Positions 43,989-53,116 of a stretch of 64,000 bases of DNA are shown in pieces. Origin of the DNA: UBA10324 sp038326325 (GTDB lineage: Bacteria; Bacteroidota; Bacteroidia; Chitinophagales; UBA10324); NCBI GenBank assembly GCA_038326325.1, contig JBBQJW010000017.1, positions 5,218 through 69,217 on the forward strand, written 5' to 3'. Position 1 is the first letter of the stretch. Each line of letters starts with the position of its first letter. The notes beneath the pieces were generated by a model that saw only the letters and a program-made list of their open reading frames with translations, did not search any database and had not been told where the DNA came from. Made by a program: the position numbers and the translations under genes.

Positions 43989-46616
43989 TTATTTTTCAGA
44001 ATTAATTTGAATATTGTTCGACTGCTTTTCATTTATTTCATCTAACTTTTTCTGGATGTATTGAATGTCCGAATCAAGAGATGAATTATCTGATTTTTTA
44101 TTTTCCAATTCATTTTTCACTTGCGATAAAACCCCGGAGGCAGATAGCCGAACCCACAAAGTTTTTGAATCGTTCAGCGCAATTGAGGTAAGCAAGTCAA
44201 CTCCCTTCAATCGTGTTGAAGAATGAGTATTCACTAAATAAGTTTTCATAGAAGTCAGCACAGAGAAGATTTCATAACCACTTGCTGTGTTCATTTTATT
44301 TTCAAACCAATCATAATCATCAGCATTTCCTTTCTCAGCTAAAATTGTTGCAAGCGAATAGATCAGGTCATTTGTTTTTTCATTTTTCAACGATGAAGCA
44401 AGCGTGTATGCCTTTGTTGGATTGTGTGACTGTAACACGGTGAGTGTGGAACCTAACACGCTGTAAGAGCTGTCCTTCATTGTTATATCTGTAACAGTGT
44501 TAATCATATCTTCATCGGTAAGCGAGCTTAATTTATTTAGTGCTTCAGTACGAACATGTGGATTTGGATCAGTCTTTACCAATGAAAATAAAATTGGTTT
44601 TACCTGCATAATTGTTTTTTCATCATCGAGCGCAATCATTTCAACCGCGCTTTTTCTGATGAACCAGAATTTATCATTCAATGCGCTCACTAAAGTTTGC
44701 CGCGATGCTTCATCTAAATCCTGTTCATTTTGAAAATGCTCTACGGCCTCATACCGGTCTAAGAACAGAGCAGCATGATTGAATTGAAACACAAAAGCCG
44801 AATCATCTTTCATGTCATTCTTCTCCCACAAAATACTTTTCGTTGCATCCACATTTACCAATGAAGGTTTTGTATAAGCAGGAAACGAAAAAGTTTGTTT
44901 CGCCTTTGTCATCATCACTCGATAGCGTTTTACATCAGCGCCTGAATAAACATCAACATCAATCGGAAGTTGAAACACAGGGATTCCTGTTGTTGTATCC
45001 TGTGTTTGCTCAATGGTTACGAACTCAGCATTTGATTCATCGCTGTAAGTGTAATTGACCGTTACACTCGGGTGGCCTTTCGATAAATAATATTCGTTGA
45101 AGAACCAATTCAAATCTTCGCCAGTTACTTTTTCAAAAGCCATTCTGAGCGAATGCACTTCACCTGTTCCGAATTTATTTTCGGTGAGATAAACATTGAG
45201 CGATTTAAAAAACGCTTCGTCACCAACATAATTTCGCAACATGTACAACGCGCAACCTCCGCGCTGGTAACTATTCGCATCGAATAAATCTTCCTGACTT
45301 TCATAATGATAACGAATGAGCGGAACAGGATTAGATGCCGCAGCAAGCAGGTATGTATTCTTATCATTAAAAACCTGAAGATCTCCGGCATCTTTTCCAA
45401 GTTTGTGTTCAAACCAGAGCGATTCGCTGTAATCGGCAAATGATTCGTTGAGCGAAATGTTCGACCATGATTCACATGTAACCAAATCGCCGAACCAGTG
45501 ATGAAATAATTCGTGACAAATAATATCATCATGATTACCGTCAATCATTTCGCGATGCGTTTGATTCAGCGCATCGTAATGAACAACGGCTGTTGTGTTT
45601 TCCATTGCACCCGAAACAAAATCGCGAACTACAATCTGCGAATACTTTGGCCACACATAATCAATGCCAAGCAATTTACTGTAACACTCAATCATCTCCG
45701 GAGTGTTTCCGAAAATTTCTTTTGCATACGGAGCATAGTCTGGCTCTACAAAATAATCTACCGGCATGTTGTGCCACTTGTCGTGTGTGATTTTAAAATC
45801 GCCAACAGCCATCATAACTAAGTAAGGCGCGATTGGCAAATCCATTTTCCAATGGTCGGTGCGTGTTCCGTTCTTATTATTTTTTGAATCAATCATCAGA
45901 CCATTCGAAAGTGTTACATACGGCGTGTCGACTGTCATATAAATTTCAATCAGTGTTTTCATGTTCGGCTTATCAATGGTTGGATACCATGCTGAATTCG
46001 ATTCTGTTTCTCCCTGTGTCCAGATTTGTTTTGGTTTATTCGGCTCTTCTCCTTTCGGATTAATAAAGTACAAACCTTTTGAATCGGTTATCGCTGCGCT
46101 TCCCTCAGTTTTGCGTTCGTTTGGTTTCGCGGTGTAGTCAATGAAAATTGTATAAGAATCATTTCGTGTATAAACTTTGTTTAAGAAAATATGAAGTTGC
46201 AATGAATCATAAACATACTGTAACAGTTTATTTCCTGTTGCGGATACCAATTCTACTTTATGAATATCAAAACCTTTCGCATCGAGTGTTAGTGTGTCAG
46301 TTGGATAAAAATGTGGTTTGAAGGTGATGGTCGCTTTTCCCACCATGTGTTGATGTTCCCAGTCAAAATTGACTTCAAGTTTCGTACTGATGATGTCGTT
46401 GGTGATGGTGTGTGATGGATGATAATCTCCAATCGGCGTTTCATCTTTTGTTGATTCATTCTCACTTGAATAAGATGAATCATAACCGTTTTCATTATTG
46501 TAATTGTATTCATCCTTTTCTCCCTTGTGAAAAATTCCGCAGCCGGAATTAATTGACAGAGTGAAAAAGGAAATTAAAAGGAGGGAGAGAAAATTTTTTT
46601 GTGAATTCAAATTCAT
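43989..46616 (-). CDS. M1-family aminopeptidase, lipoprotein
   Basis: The ATG at 46616 (MNLNSQKNFLSLLLISFFTL, then SINSGCGIF) is chosen because it gives a lipoprotein signal peptide; upstream in-frame starts lie in the divergent promoter region. The protein has 875 residues. GAMENTTAV is the substrate-binding motif, and HELFHHWFGD with the E of NESFADY 18-19 residues later is the zinc site of gluzincins. The C-terminal third (650-850) is helical with HEAT-like repeats. It probably trims peptides at the cell envelope. Confidence 0.93.
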   Translation of the reverse strand: MNLNSQKNFLSLLLISFFTLSINSGCGIFHKGEKDEYNYNNENGYDSSYSSENESTKDETPIGDYHPSHTITNDIISTKLEVNFDWEHQHMVGKATITFKPHFYPTDTLTLDAKGFDIHKVELVSATGNKLLQYVYDSLQLHIFLNKVYTRNDSYTIFIDYTAKPNERKTEGSAAITDSKGLYFINPKGEEPNKPKQIWTQGETESNSAWYPTIDKPNMKTLIEIYMTVDTPYVTLSNGLMIDSKNNKNGTRTDHWKMDLPIAPYLVMMAVGDFKITHDKWHNMPVDYFVEPDYAPYAKEIFGNTPEMIECYSKLLGIDYVWPKYSQIVVRDFVSGAMENTTAVVHYDALNQTHREMIDGNHDDIICHELFHHWFGDLVTCESWSNISLNESFADYSESLWFEHKLGKDAGDLQVFNDKNTYLLAAASNPVPLIRYHYESQEDLFDANSYQRGGCALYMLRNYVGDEAFFKSLNVYLTENKFGTGEVHSLRMAFEKVTGEDLNWFFNEYYLSKGHPSVTVNYTYSDESNAEFVTIEQTQDTTTGIPVFQLPIDVDVYSGADVKRYRVMMTKAKQTFSFPAYTKPSLVNVDATKSILWEKNDMKDDSAFVFQFNHAALFLDRYEAVEHFQNEQDLDEASRQTLVSALNDKFWFIRKSAVEMIALDDEKTIMQVKPILFSLVKTDPNPHVRTEALNKLSSLTDEDMINTVTDITMKDSSYSVLGSTLTVLQSHNPTKAYTLASSLKNEKTNDLIYSLATILAEKGNADDYDWFENKMNTASGYEIFSVLTSMKTYLVNTHSSTRLKGVDLLTSIALNDSKTLWVRLSASGVLSQVKNELENKKSDNSSLDSDIQYIQKKLDEINEKQSNNIQINSEK

Positions 46617-46677
46617 GTTTTTGTAAATGTTCGGAAACAAACCTAATGGAATTATCTTTATCGCACACAATTGCACC

Positions 46678-47178
46678 ATGTATAAAGTCACGACTAAGAA
46701 AGGAGAAGAGTTTGATATAAAATTTGAGAAGGATGGATTTTCAGTAAATGGAAAGCCAGGTGAATGGGACATTCAAAAAATTCATGATAATCTGTTTCAT
46801 ATTTTGTTTGAAGGAAAAAGTTTTGAAGCCGAATTATTGAAAGCCGATGAAGAGACAAAGACTTTTTTCCTGAAAATAAATAACAAACCCATTGAGTTAA
46901 AAGTAGAAGATGAATATGACCGATTACTGAAAAAGCTAGGAATGGATAAAGTGCTTTCGAAAAAAGTAAATGAACTGAAAGCGCCAATGCCGGGGTTGGT
47001 GTTAAGAATTTTAGTGGAAGAAGGACAAGCGATAAAACAAGGCGACTCACTGCTCGTACTCGAAGCTATGAAGATGGAAAATGTATTAAAGAGTGGCGGC
47101 GATGCAACAATAAAAAATCTGAAAGTAAAAGCCGGAGATAAGGTAGAGAAAAATCAGTTACTTGTTGTGATGGAATAA
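46678..47178 (+). CDS. Biotin carboxyl carrier-type protein
   Basis: The ATG at 46678 (MYKVTTKKGEEF) is preferred to one at 46627. The protein has 166 residues. The C-terminal 75 residues form a biotinyl domain (APMPGLVLRILVEEG and the EAMKMEN biotin site at about residue 134). The N-terminal 85 residues have a DUF-like beta domain seen in biotin carrier subunits of acyl-CoA carboxylases or decarboxylases in Bacteroidota. It is divergent from the M1 peptidase, and no carboxylase subunits are next to it. Confidence 0.9.
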   Translation: MYKVTTKKGEEFDIKFEKDGFSVNGKPGEWDIQKIHDNLFHILFEGKSFEAELLKADEETKTFFLKINNKPIELKVEDEYDRLLKKLGMDKVLSKKVNELKAPMPGLVLRILVEEGQAIKQGDSLLVLEAMKMENVLKSGGDATIKNLKVKAGDKVEKNQLLVVME

Positions 47179-48453
47179 TTATTCTCCACCATCATCCAAG
47201 CTAATATCTGCTGTTCCATCATGTAATATCTGCATCACTTCTTTTAGCATGTATGGTGAATGATTGAATTTATTTCCGAGTACGATAATTACATATTGCT
47301 CCTGCGGATTGGTGTAGAACACCGTGTTGTAACCCTTCCACCAGCCATTGTGATAAATACATTTTTTGCCGGGTTCATATTCTATCATGCGAAAGCCGAG
47401 ACCATAATTTTTCTTTCCGGCATGCTCAAAACTTTGAGGTGTGAAAGCCATATCAATTGTTTCCTTTTTCAGAAAACAATTTGAAGTCAACATCTTATAC
47501 CACTGTAACAGATCGTGCGTGGTGCTGTAAACTCCCTTGTCCCCGAGTATTCCATCGAATGCATCAACGGGTTCAGCGCACCAATTGTAATTGTATCCAC
47601 AGGTTTTATTGTCGCATAGTTTTTTATCGTCGGATGTAATGAAGTAAGTGTTGTTCATTCCAATCGGAGTCAAAATAAATTGCTCCATGTAATCATCGAA
47701 TTTCATCCCGGTTGTTTTTTCTACTATGGCGGCGAGCACGGCGAAGTTAGTGTTACAGTAAGTGAATTTCCGCCCGGGCTTGAACTGTAACGGTGGCGGT
47801 TGGTTTTCCATCCATCGCATTAAATCCTGATTGTTTACTTTTTTAAATCCGAGCGACGCGCTGTCTTCATAAGCGAAACGATAATCTGGCAATCCACTCC
47901 GATGACTCAACAACATTTTCAATGTGATGTTGTGAATCGGAAACTTCGGATAATATTCCTGAATGGAATCTTCGAGCGAAAGTTTTCCGATCTCGATCAG
48001 GTGTAACACTGCGACGGCGGTAAATGTTTTTGAAATTGAAGCCAGTTGAAATTTAGAATTGTCGGTGAGTTTTATTTTCTTTCCATAATTCTCAAAACCA
48101 AAATTGTTATCGTACAACACCACTCCTTTTTGCGCAATCAAAACATTACCGTTAAATCCTAAACGCTTTGCCCGGTAATTAAAAAGCGAGTCGAGCAGGT
48201 AATGTTTTCTATTGGCGTGAATTTGTTTGCCGATGTTTTTTTCATCAAGTTTCGACATTTGATATTTCTGAATACACTCGATGCATAAATTATTAGGGCT
48301 TTCATCTTTCGAAAAAAGATTCTTACAGGAATTACTTCCCAGCAACATCATCATCAAAAGAAGAAAGAGTGATTTGGAGATTTGAATATTTGGAGATTTG
48401 AAAATGGAAATACAGACCCCAGTCAAAAATGTAATTAATTTTTGCAGAATCAT
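47179..48453 (-). CDS. Beta-lactamase-family serine hydrolase, lipoprotein-like
   Basis: The ATG at 48453 (MILQKLITFLTG) is preferred over a TTG at 48483. The protein has 424 residues. The SxxK motif is in FQLASISKTFTAVAV, and KFTYCNTNFAVLAA supplies the YxN motif. Class C beta-lactamase/DD-peptidase fold is likely, with an esterase or peptidase role possible. A cysteine in LLGSNSCKN fits a lipobox. The chosen start and the coding DNA for SIFKSPNIQISKS lie inside interspersed TTTGAA-type repeats, so the N terminus was partly built from repeat DNA. Confidence 0.85.
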   Translation of the reverse strand: MILQKLITFLTGVCISIFKSPNIQISKSLFLLLMMMLLGSNSCKNLFSKDESPNNLCIECIQKYQMSKLDEKNIGKQIHANRKHYLLDSLFNYRAKRLGFNGNVLIAQKGVVLYDNNFGFENYGKKIKLTDNSKFQLASISKTFTAVAVLHLIEIGKLSLEDSIQEYYPKFPIHNITLKMLLSHRSGLPDYRFAYEDSASLGFKKVNNQDLMRWMENQPPPLQFKPGRKFTYCNTNFAVLAAIVEKTTGMKFDDYMEQFILTPIGMNNTYFITSDDKKLCDNKTCGYNYNWCAEPVDAFDGILGDKGVYSTTHDLLQWYKMLTSNCFLKKETIDMAFTPQSFEHAGKKNYGLGFRMIEYEPGKKCIYHNGWWKGYNTVFYTNPQEQYVIIVLGNKFNHSPYMLKEVMQILHDGTADISLDDGGE

Positions 48454-48470
48454 CTTCAAATTTTCAAATC
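48451..48470. repeat. Interspersed 20-mer CATCTTCAAATTTTCAAATC, second copy
   Basis: Identical to the copy at 17809-17828. It overlaps the predicted ATG of the serine hydrolase. A related TTCAAATCTCCAAATATTCA patch lies at about 48370-48405. Confidence 0.65.
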
Positions 48471-48484
48471 CACGAATTTTCAAA

Positions 48485-49162
48485 TTACTTTTTTATTTTC
48501 TTTGGTTTAAAATCTTTTCCCTGCTTCATGCTGATAATTCGAACATCTGTTACAGGTCGGTCGCTTTTATCACATTTAACAGCAGCTATAGAATCGAGCA
48601 CATTCATTCCTTCAATCACTTCGCCATACACAGTGTAATTCATATCAAGATGCGGAGTGCCACCAATGGTTTTATAAATTTCTCTTTGCTCAGCAGTTAA
48701 TTTTCTTCCGGTTTGTTTTTCCAAATTATCTAAATCAGCATCGCTAAAAGTTTTTCCCTGCACAATATAAAACTGACAACCACTCGACGCTTTCGCTGGA
48801 TTCTCATCTCGTGCCGCAGCAAGCACTCCTTTTTTATGAAAAAGAGAAGTATTAAATTCAGCAGGCACTGTGTAACCAACATCTCCGTTGCCAAGCATTT
48901 CTCCCGGCTTTGCATGTTTCGAATTAGGGTCGCCGCCTTGAATCATAAAATTTTTTATTATACGATGAAATAAAAGCGAGTCGTAAAAATGCTCATTGGT
49001 CAGTTTCAGAAAATTGTCGCGATGCTTTGGTGTTTCATTGTAAAGCAAAATGCGCATGGTTCCGAATTTAGTATTGAGTGTTACAGTATGAATTTTTTCT
49101 TTTGGCTTGAATGAAACGAAAAAGAAAAACGGAATTAACAGTAAAAGAATTTTTTTGGCCAT
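48485..49162 (-). CDS. Peptidyl-prolyl isomerase, cyclophilin type, exported
   Basis: The start at 49162 (MAKKILLLLIPFFFFVSF) gives a good signal peptide or membrane anchor; a start at 49186 is less likely. The protein has 225 residues. The cyclophilin core is clear: YDSLLFHRIIKNFMIQGGDP, then GYTVPAEFNTSLFHKKG, SSGCQFYIVQGKTF and MNYTVYGEVIEGMNVLDSI. An insert between about 135 and 165 (DLDNLEKQTGRKLTAEQREI) is typical of a Bacteroidota subgroup. It probably helps folding in the periplasm. Confidence 0.92.
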   Translation of the reverse strand: MAKKILLLLIPFFFFVSFKPKEKIHTVTLNTKFGTMRILLYNETPKHRDNFLKLTNEHFYDSLLFHRIIKNFMIQGGDPNSKHAKPGEMLGNGDVGYTVPAEFNTSLFHKKGVLAAARDENPAKASSGCQFYIVQGKTFSDADLDNLEKQTGRKLTAEQREIYKTIGGTPHLDMNYTVYGEVIEGMNVLDSIAAVKCDKSDRPVTDVRIISMKQGKDFKPKKIKK

Positions 49163-49183
49163 TGTGTTTTTTTGTAATGCGCC

Positions 49184-49191
49184 CAAAAATA
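49184..49191 (-). promoter_or_regulatory. -7 element (TATTTTTG) of the cyclophilin gene
   Basis: On the minus strand TATTTTTG fits TAnnTTTG and lies 21 bp before the start at 49162. Confidence 0.45.
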
Positions 49192-49248
49192 ATTTCTCAA
49201 AGCTGTAATCAAGATATAGAGTTCACAACTGCCAACATGAATTGTGTA

Positions 49249-49602
49249 CTAATCCAAACGGTCGAAGTATTCGACAATACATTCCTTCAATAAATCTTCC
49301 TGCTCTTCAATGGTCATTACAGGAATTTTTTTTGTTTGAACCCAGTGCGGCCATCCATCATCATCCAAGCCCTCCAATGAAAAATATCCTTTGTCGCTGA
49401 GCAAACGACAAGTTGCGATATGCATCAGGTCTTGTTTTTCTTCCTTGGTAAATGAATCCTGAATTTTTCCCAGCTCCCGAACACCAATCAAAAACAACAT
49501 CGCATTCATATCAGGTGCTTTGCCGAATTTTTCCTGCAAGTTTTTTCGGAGGGCGAGAAATTTTTTTTCTCTTTCAAGTAGATGTTCGTGGGCGGTACTC
49601 AT
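49249..49602 (-). CDS. Conserved hypothetical protein
   Basis: The protein has 117 residues and is helical with acidic character (KFLALRKNLQEKFGKAPDMN, DSFTKEEKQDLMHIATCRLL, then GLDDDGWPHWVQTKKIPVMT). It overlaps the nitrilase gene upstream by 4 bp (ATGA type), so the two are translated in tandem. I recall such proteins as conserved next to nitrilase-type genes in Bacteroidota, but function is unknown. Confidence 0.75.
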   Translation of the reverse strand: MSTAHEHLLEREKKFLALRKNLQEKFGKAPDMNAMLFLIGVRELGKIQDSFTKEEKQDLMHIATCRLLSDKGYFSLEGLDDDGWPHWVQTKKIPVMTIEEQEDLLKECIVEYFDRLD

Positions 49603-50384
49603 TTTTTAATTTTCAATTCAAATTCATCCTTATCAAGCAACACTGGAAACTCTTTTCTATATGAATCAAGATTCGATTTTGAAAGCTCAATAGTATGAAT
49701 GATTTCGTTGTTGGTTTTTTGAAAAAGAATTTCGCCCTTCATGTCAATCACCGAACTGTCGCCGCTATGGAAGATTTTATTTCCATCCCCGCCCACTCTG
49801 TTTAATCCAATGGTGTAACACTGATTTTCTATTGCGCGCGCAATGAGCAAAGATTTCCACGCCTGAATTCTTCGCTCCGGCCAATTGGCGACATACAAGA
49901 GCAAATCATAATTCTCTGCGTTGCGACTCCAGACGGGAAAGCGCAAATCGTAACATACGAGTGGACAAATTTTCCATCCCTTCCATTCCACGATTAATTT
50001 TTTATCGCCCCGGCTGTAGTGATTATTCTCTTCACCCATTCTGAACAAATGGCGCTTGTCGTAAGTGAAAAAATTTCCATCGGGCTGCATCCATATCAGG
50101 CGGTTAAAATATTTTCCTGAATCTTTAATCATCACACTTCCACACAACACGACATTTTTTTTCGAGGAAATATTTTTCATCCATTCAATAGTTCGGCCAC
50201 CCATTTCTTCAGCGAATAATTCAGGTTTCATGCTGAATCCGGTTGAGAACATTTCAGGAAGTAGAATCAGGTCGGTGTTTTCAACCGAAGAAATTTTTTC
50301 ATCGAACATCGAAAGATTGGCGTCAATGTTTTCCCAATGAAGATTGGATTGAATAAGAGTTACGCGAAGATTGTTATCAGCCAT
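49599..50384 (-). CDS. Nitrilase-superfamily amidase (omega-amidase-like)
   Basis: The protein has 261 residues. The catalytic triad is visible: E in LLPEMFSTGFSM (about residue 44), K in YDKRHLF (about 113) and C in CPLVCYDLRFPVWSR (about 147). The closest type is YafV/Nit2 omega-amidase, which hydrolyses 2-oxoglutaramate or similar metabolites in repair. The length is normal. It overlaps the hypothetical gene after it by 4 bp, and its start faces recO. Confidence 0.9.
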   Translation of the reverse strand: MADNNLRVTLIQSNLHWENIDANLSMFDEKISSVENTDLILLPEMFSTGFSMKPELFAEEMGGRTIEWMKNISSKKNVVLCGSVMIKDSGKYFNRLIWMQPDGNFFTYDKRHLFRMGEENNHYSRGDKKLIVEWKGWKICPLVCYDLRFPVWSRNAENYDLLLYVANWPERRIQAWKSLLIARAIENQCYTIGLNRVGGDGNKIFHSGDSSVIDMKGEILFQKTNNEIIHTIELSKSNLDSYRKEFPVLLDKDEFELKIKK

Positions 50385-50430
50385 TTATAAAAATGAATTC
50401 GCCAAAAGTAATGTTAGTGGCGCATCACTT

Positions 50431-50438
50431 TACATTTG
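50431..50438 (+). promoter_or_regulatory. -7 element (TACATTTG) of recO
   Basis: TACATTTG fits TAnnTTTG and ends only 4 bp before the recO ATG at 50443, so the transcript would be leaderless or nearly so. A TTAG about 15 bp upstream is a weak -33 candidate. Confidence 0.5.
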
Positions 50439-50442
50439 CTCC

Positions 50443-51159
50443 ATGCAGGCGAAAACCGAAGGCATAGTTTTTCGAACAACTAAATATTCCGAGACGAGCG
50501 TGATCGCTTCGGTTTATACTGAACAATTCGGATTGCAGAGTTATATCATTAACGGAGTAAGGGGAAAAGCGAAATCGAATTCAAAATCTTCGTCGCTGCA
50601 ATTGCTTTCCATTTTGAATATGGAGGTTTATAAAAAGGAAAATAAAAACCTGAACCGGATAAAAAGTTTTGAATCGGCGGTCGTGTTTAAGGAGATTCCG
50701 TTTGATGTGGTGAAAAGTTCACTCACTTTATTTATCGCGGAAGTTTTGAACCGAACCGTGGTGGAGGAAGAGTGTAACAGTCCGCTTTATCATTTCGTGC
50801 GCAACTCGGTACTGGAATTGGACGGCGCGAAAAACGCTTCTGATTTTCATTTGCATTTTCTCGCCGCGTTAACTCAGCATCTTGGATTTTCTCCTCACGG
50901 AAAATATGCCGATGAAACGCCTGAGTTTAATTTGATGGATGGAAGTTTCGTGAATAATTCTTCCGTCTTTAATCCGCATTATTTATCAGGAGAAAACGCC
51001 CAACGATTTTCTGAATTATTTTTTAATCCCACTTCATTAAACCTGAATAAAAAAAACAGAAAAGAATTACTGCTGTCGTTGCTTGAATATTACCGGCTGC
51101 ATGTTTCCAATTTCAATATCATGAAATCACTTGAGGTGATTGAACAGGTGTTTGCGTGA
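50443..51159 (+). CDS. recO: DNA repair protein RecO
   Basis: The ATG at 50443 (MQAKTEGIVFRTTKYSETSV) matches the normal RecO N terminus; an in-frame start at 50371 would overlap the divergent nitrilase gene. The protein has 238 residues. The OB-fold domain (1-80) includes LQSYIINGVRGKAKSNSKSS. The helical C-terminal domain lacks the four-cysteine zinc finger found in many RecO proteins, as is usual in Bacteroidota. RecO acts in the RecF pathway, annealing and loading RecA. A tandem array begins 13 bp after the stop. Confidence 0.9.
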   Translation: MQAKTEGIVFRTTKYSETSVIASVYTEQFGLQSYIINGVRGKAKSNSKSSSLQLLSILNMEVYKKENKNLNRIKSFESAVVFKEIPFDVVKSSLTLFIAEVLNRTVVEEECNSPLYHFVRNSVLELDGAKNASDFHLHFLAALTQHLGFSPHGKYADETPEFNLMDGSFVNNSSVFNPHYLSGENAQRFSELFFNPTSLNLNKKNRKELLLSLLEYYRLHVSNFNIMKSLEVIEQVFA

Positions 51160-51171
51160 GCGGATGCTTGT

Positions 51172-51457
51172 GCGCATGGTTTTGAGGGGGACTGCGTATA
51201 TCAATTTACTACACTGCGTATGTGAATTTACTGCGTTGCGTATTTTGATTTACGGCACTGCGTATTTGTATTTACTTCGGTGTGTATGCTCATTAACCCC
51301 ATTGCGTATATCTATTAACGCTATTGTGTAAAGCTCTTACTGTAACAGCGTATTATCATTTACTGCATGGCGTATTGTCGTTAATTGCATGGCGTATTGT
51401 TATTTACTATTGTGCGTATGATTCTTGACCGTATTGCGCATGTGATTGAGTGATTGT
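51172..51457. repeat. Degenerate 22-bp tandem array, 13 units
   Basis: Thirteen contiguous 22-bp units begin at 51172 and keep exact register to 51457. Most units start GCGTAT (variants GTGTAT, GCGCAT), then four variable bases, then ATTTACT and about five more bases ending CATT-like. The variable bases are always at the same phase. There are no unique spacers, so it is not CRISPR. It fills most of the gene-free gap (51160-51589) between recO and the XRE-like gene. Confidence 0.9.
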
Positions 51458-51589
51458 TTCTATTCAAATTAGTGCATAAGGTGTATACTAATGTTTTCAG
51501 GGGCATATTTTCCTGACTGAATGTGTATTGTACGAATTCGTACAAACTGCATTTTTTATCCCGACATTTTTGTTTTTCGAAATTCAGAA

Positions 51590-51871
51590 ATGAGCGCTGA
51601 CCACAACTTCTTAGTATCAATGCAAAAGCGGCTGATTTTCCTTCGTGAAAAAAAATTTATAACCCCAAGTGAATTTGGAAATGTGGCGAATGTGAATGAG
51701 AGAAGAAATGAAATATATGCGCAAGACCTTAGGGCAACTTCTATCGGAAGAATTGTGATCTCACTTCAAATTGATTTTAATGTTAGTGAATTAATAACTA
51801 AGGAAATGCTGATGAAATATGCCGATGAACTTGATAAGGAAGAACACGAAAGAGAGAGTAGAGGGGAATAA
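51590..51871 (+). CDS. Small XRE-like helix-turn-helix protein
   Basis: The protein has 93 residues from the ATG at 51590; a longer frame from 51521 has a less plausible Cys/Ile-rich leader. The core MQKRLIFLREKKFITPSEFG, followed by a turn and IYAQDLRATSIGRIVISLQI, then FNVSELI, resembles an XRE/Cro helix-turn-helix, though the recognition helix is atypical. A charged tail follows (DELDKEEHERESRGE). It lies directly after the 22-bp tandem array and could bind it; this is unproven. Confidence 0.55.
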   Translation: MSADHNFLVSMQKRLIFLREKKFITPSEFGNVANVNERRNEIYAQDLRATSIGRIVISLQIDFNVSELITKEMLMKYADELDKEEHERESRGE

Positions 51872-52009
51872 GGTTCGCCCGGAGTTTTACAAGCATGATA
51901 AATGACGGAGAGAAAGACTAACAAAGTAAAAACGGAGGGTTTCGGTTGTGTAACCCCAAAAGGACAAACGGATTAATTTTTTTTTCATAAACCATAAAAC
52001 AAAAACAAC

Positions 52010-52957
52010 ATGGCACTTTTAATCAGACCTGTTTACCGATGCACTCAACTTGAGCTGTATTCGACATTGAAAACCATTTGGGACAATTATGATGACCATC
52101 AGGCGCAACTTGTTACTTACAAGAGTAAGTATGATGCTCCGCTGAGTGTTACACACAAGGGTGAAATTGCCGCTGCGAAAGCTTTGCCTGACGAAGAAGC
52201 GCGAAATGCTGAATCGCAGAATCTTCGGATTGATGTAACAGCGCTTGGTCAAAAATGCACCCGCAACTGGCAACTATTGAAGGGATATATTGTGGAAGCT
52301 TATCCAGGGGCTAATCAGAAAGTACAGTTGGATGCAGCGGGGGCGGTTTACTATGTACCGGCATCGCACAGCAACTGGGAGTTTGTGGCGGGCATGAATT
52401 CTTCTGCAAACAATTTTATCGTTGCAAACGGTGCAGCATTATTAGCGGATGGTTTTATGCCCGCAGGATTTAAACTTCAATACAAAACTGACAGCGATGC
52501 TTTTGATGTTAAGTATGATGAGTTTAAACATGCGCAACAATCGAGTGAGGGAACTGACGAGAAAATAAAAGCGAACAATAAAATTTATGAGGACAGCATG
52601 AAGATGTGCGCTGATGCAACAATGTTTTTTGTAACGGATGATTCGATAGTGAAGAAGTTTACTTTCACTACAGTGTTACAGATTGTTAGCCCGCCGGGGA
52701 GTGCAAGTTTGAAAATACAAGCCATTAACTTAGGCACTAATGAAATTATTGTTGGAGCGAAGGTGGTGATTCAGAAGGAAGGCAATGCTGCATTGAACGG
52801 AATTACTGATGACAGTGGTGAAGTTGTTTTTCCGGGGATTGACCCGGGTGCTTATGATGTGACTATTGCCGCCGTTGGATATACTGCGATGAATTTCAGT
52901 AAGGATGTGAATACAGGTGTGAGTGCGCGAAAGGATGTGTTTATGACGGCGGTTTAG
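52010..52957 (+). CDS. Two-part protein: helical N terminus plus carboxypeptidase-regulatory-like C terminus
   Basis: The protein has 315 residues. Residues 1-215 are mostly helical (CTQLELYSTLKTIWDNYDDH, EIAAAKALPDEEARNAESQN). The last 85 residues are a CarboxypepD_reg/fibronectin-like beta-sandwich (IVGAKVVIQKEGNAALNGIT, PGIDPGAYDVTIAAVGYTAM). There is no signal peptide. The architecture resembles the 302-residue protein at 23350. Both stand near degenerate 21-22 bp arrays and small DNA-binding genes. Function unknown. A terminator follows at 53000. Confidence 0.75.
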   Translation: MALLIRPVYRCTQLELYSTLKTIWDNYDDHQAQLVTYKSKYDAPLSVTHKGEIAAAKALPDEEARNAESQNLRIDVTALGQKCTRNWQLLKGYIVEAYPGANQKVQLDAAGAVYYVPASHSNWEFVAGMNSSANNFIVANGAALLADGFMPAGFKLQYKTDSDAFDVKYDEFKHAQQSSEGTDEKIKANNKIYEDSMKMCADATMFFVTDDSIVKKFTFTTVLQIVSPPGSASLKIQAINLGTNEIIVGAKVVIQKEGNAALNGITDDSGEVVFPGIDPGAYDVTIAAVGYTAMNFSKDVNTGVSARKDVFMTAV

Positions 52958-52999
52958 AAGAGTATCAAGTAGCAAGACGCAAGTATCAAGATTTTAAAA

Positions 53000-53028
53000 C
53001 CCCGAAGATTTTTTCTTCGGGGTTTTTT
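53000..53028 (+). terminator. Rho-independent terminator
   Basis: CCCCGAAG pairs with TCTTCGGGG-type sequence and is followed by six Ts. It ends the 52010-52957 transcript. Confidence 0.8.
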
Positions 53029-53116
53029 GTTTTATTAACTGTTACAGTTCGGTTTTAAACCAGAATTTTTAATTGCACTCGAGGCGACAGGCCGGACAGA
53101 GCTGATTTTTAAAACC

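Noticed and set aside
51140..51331. Open frame overlapping the end of recO and the 22-bp array
   Set aside because: It lies in the repeat array, has a repeat-derived Cys/Leu-rich composition, and overlaps recO.
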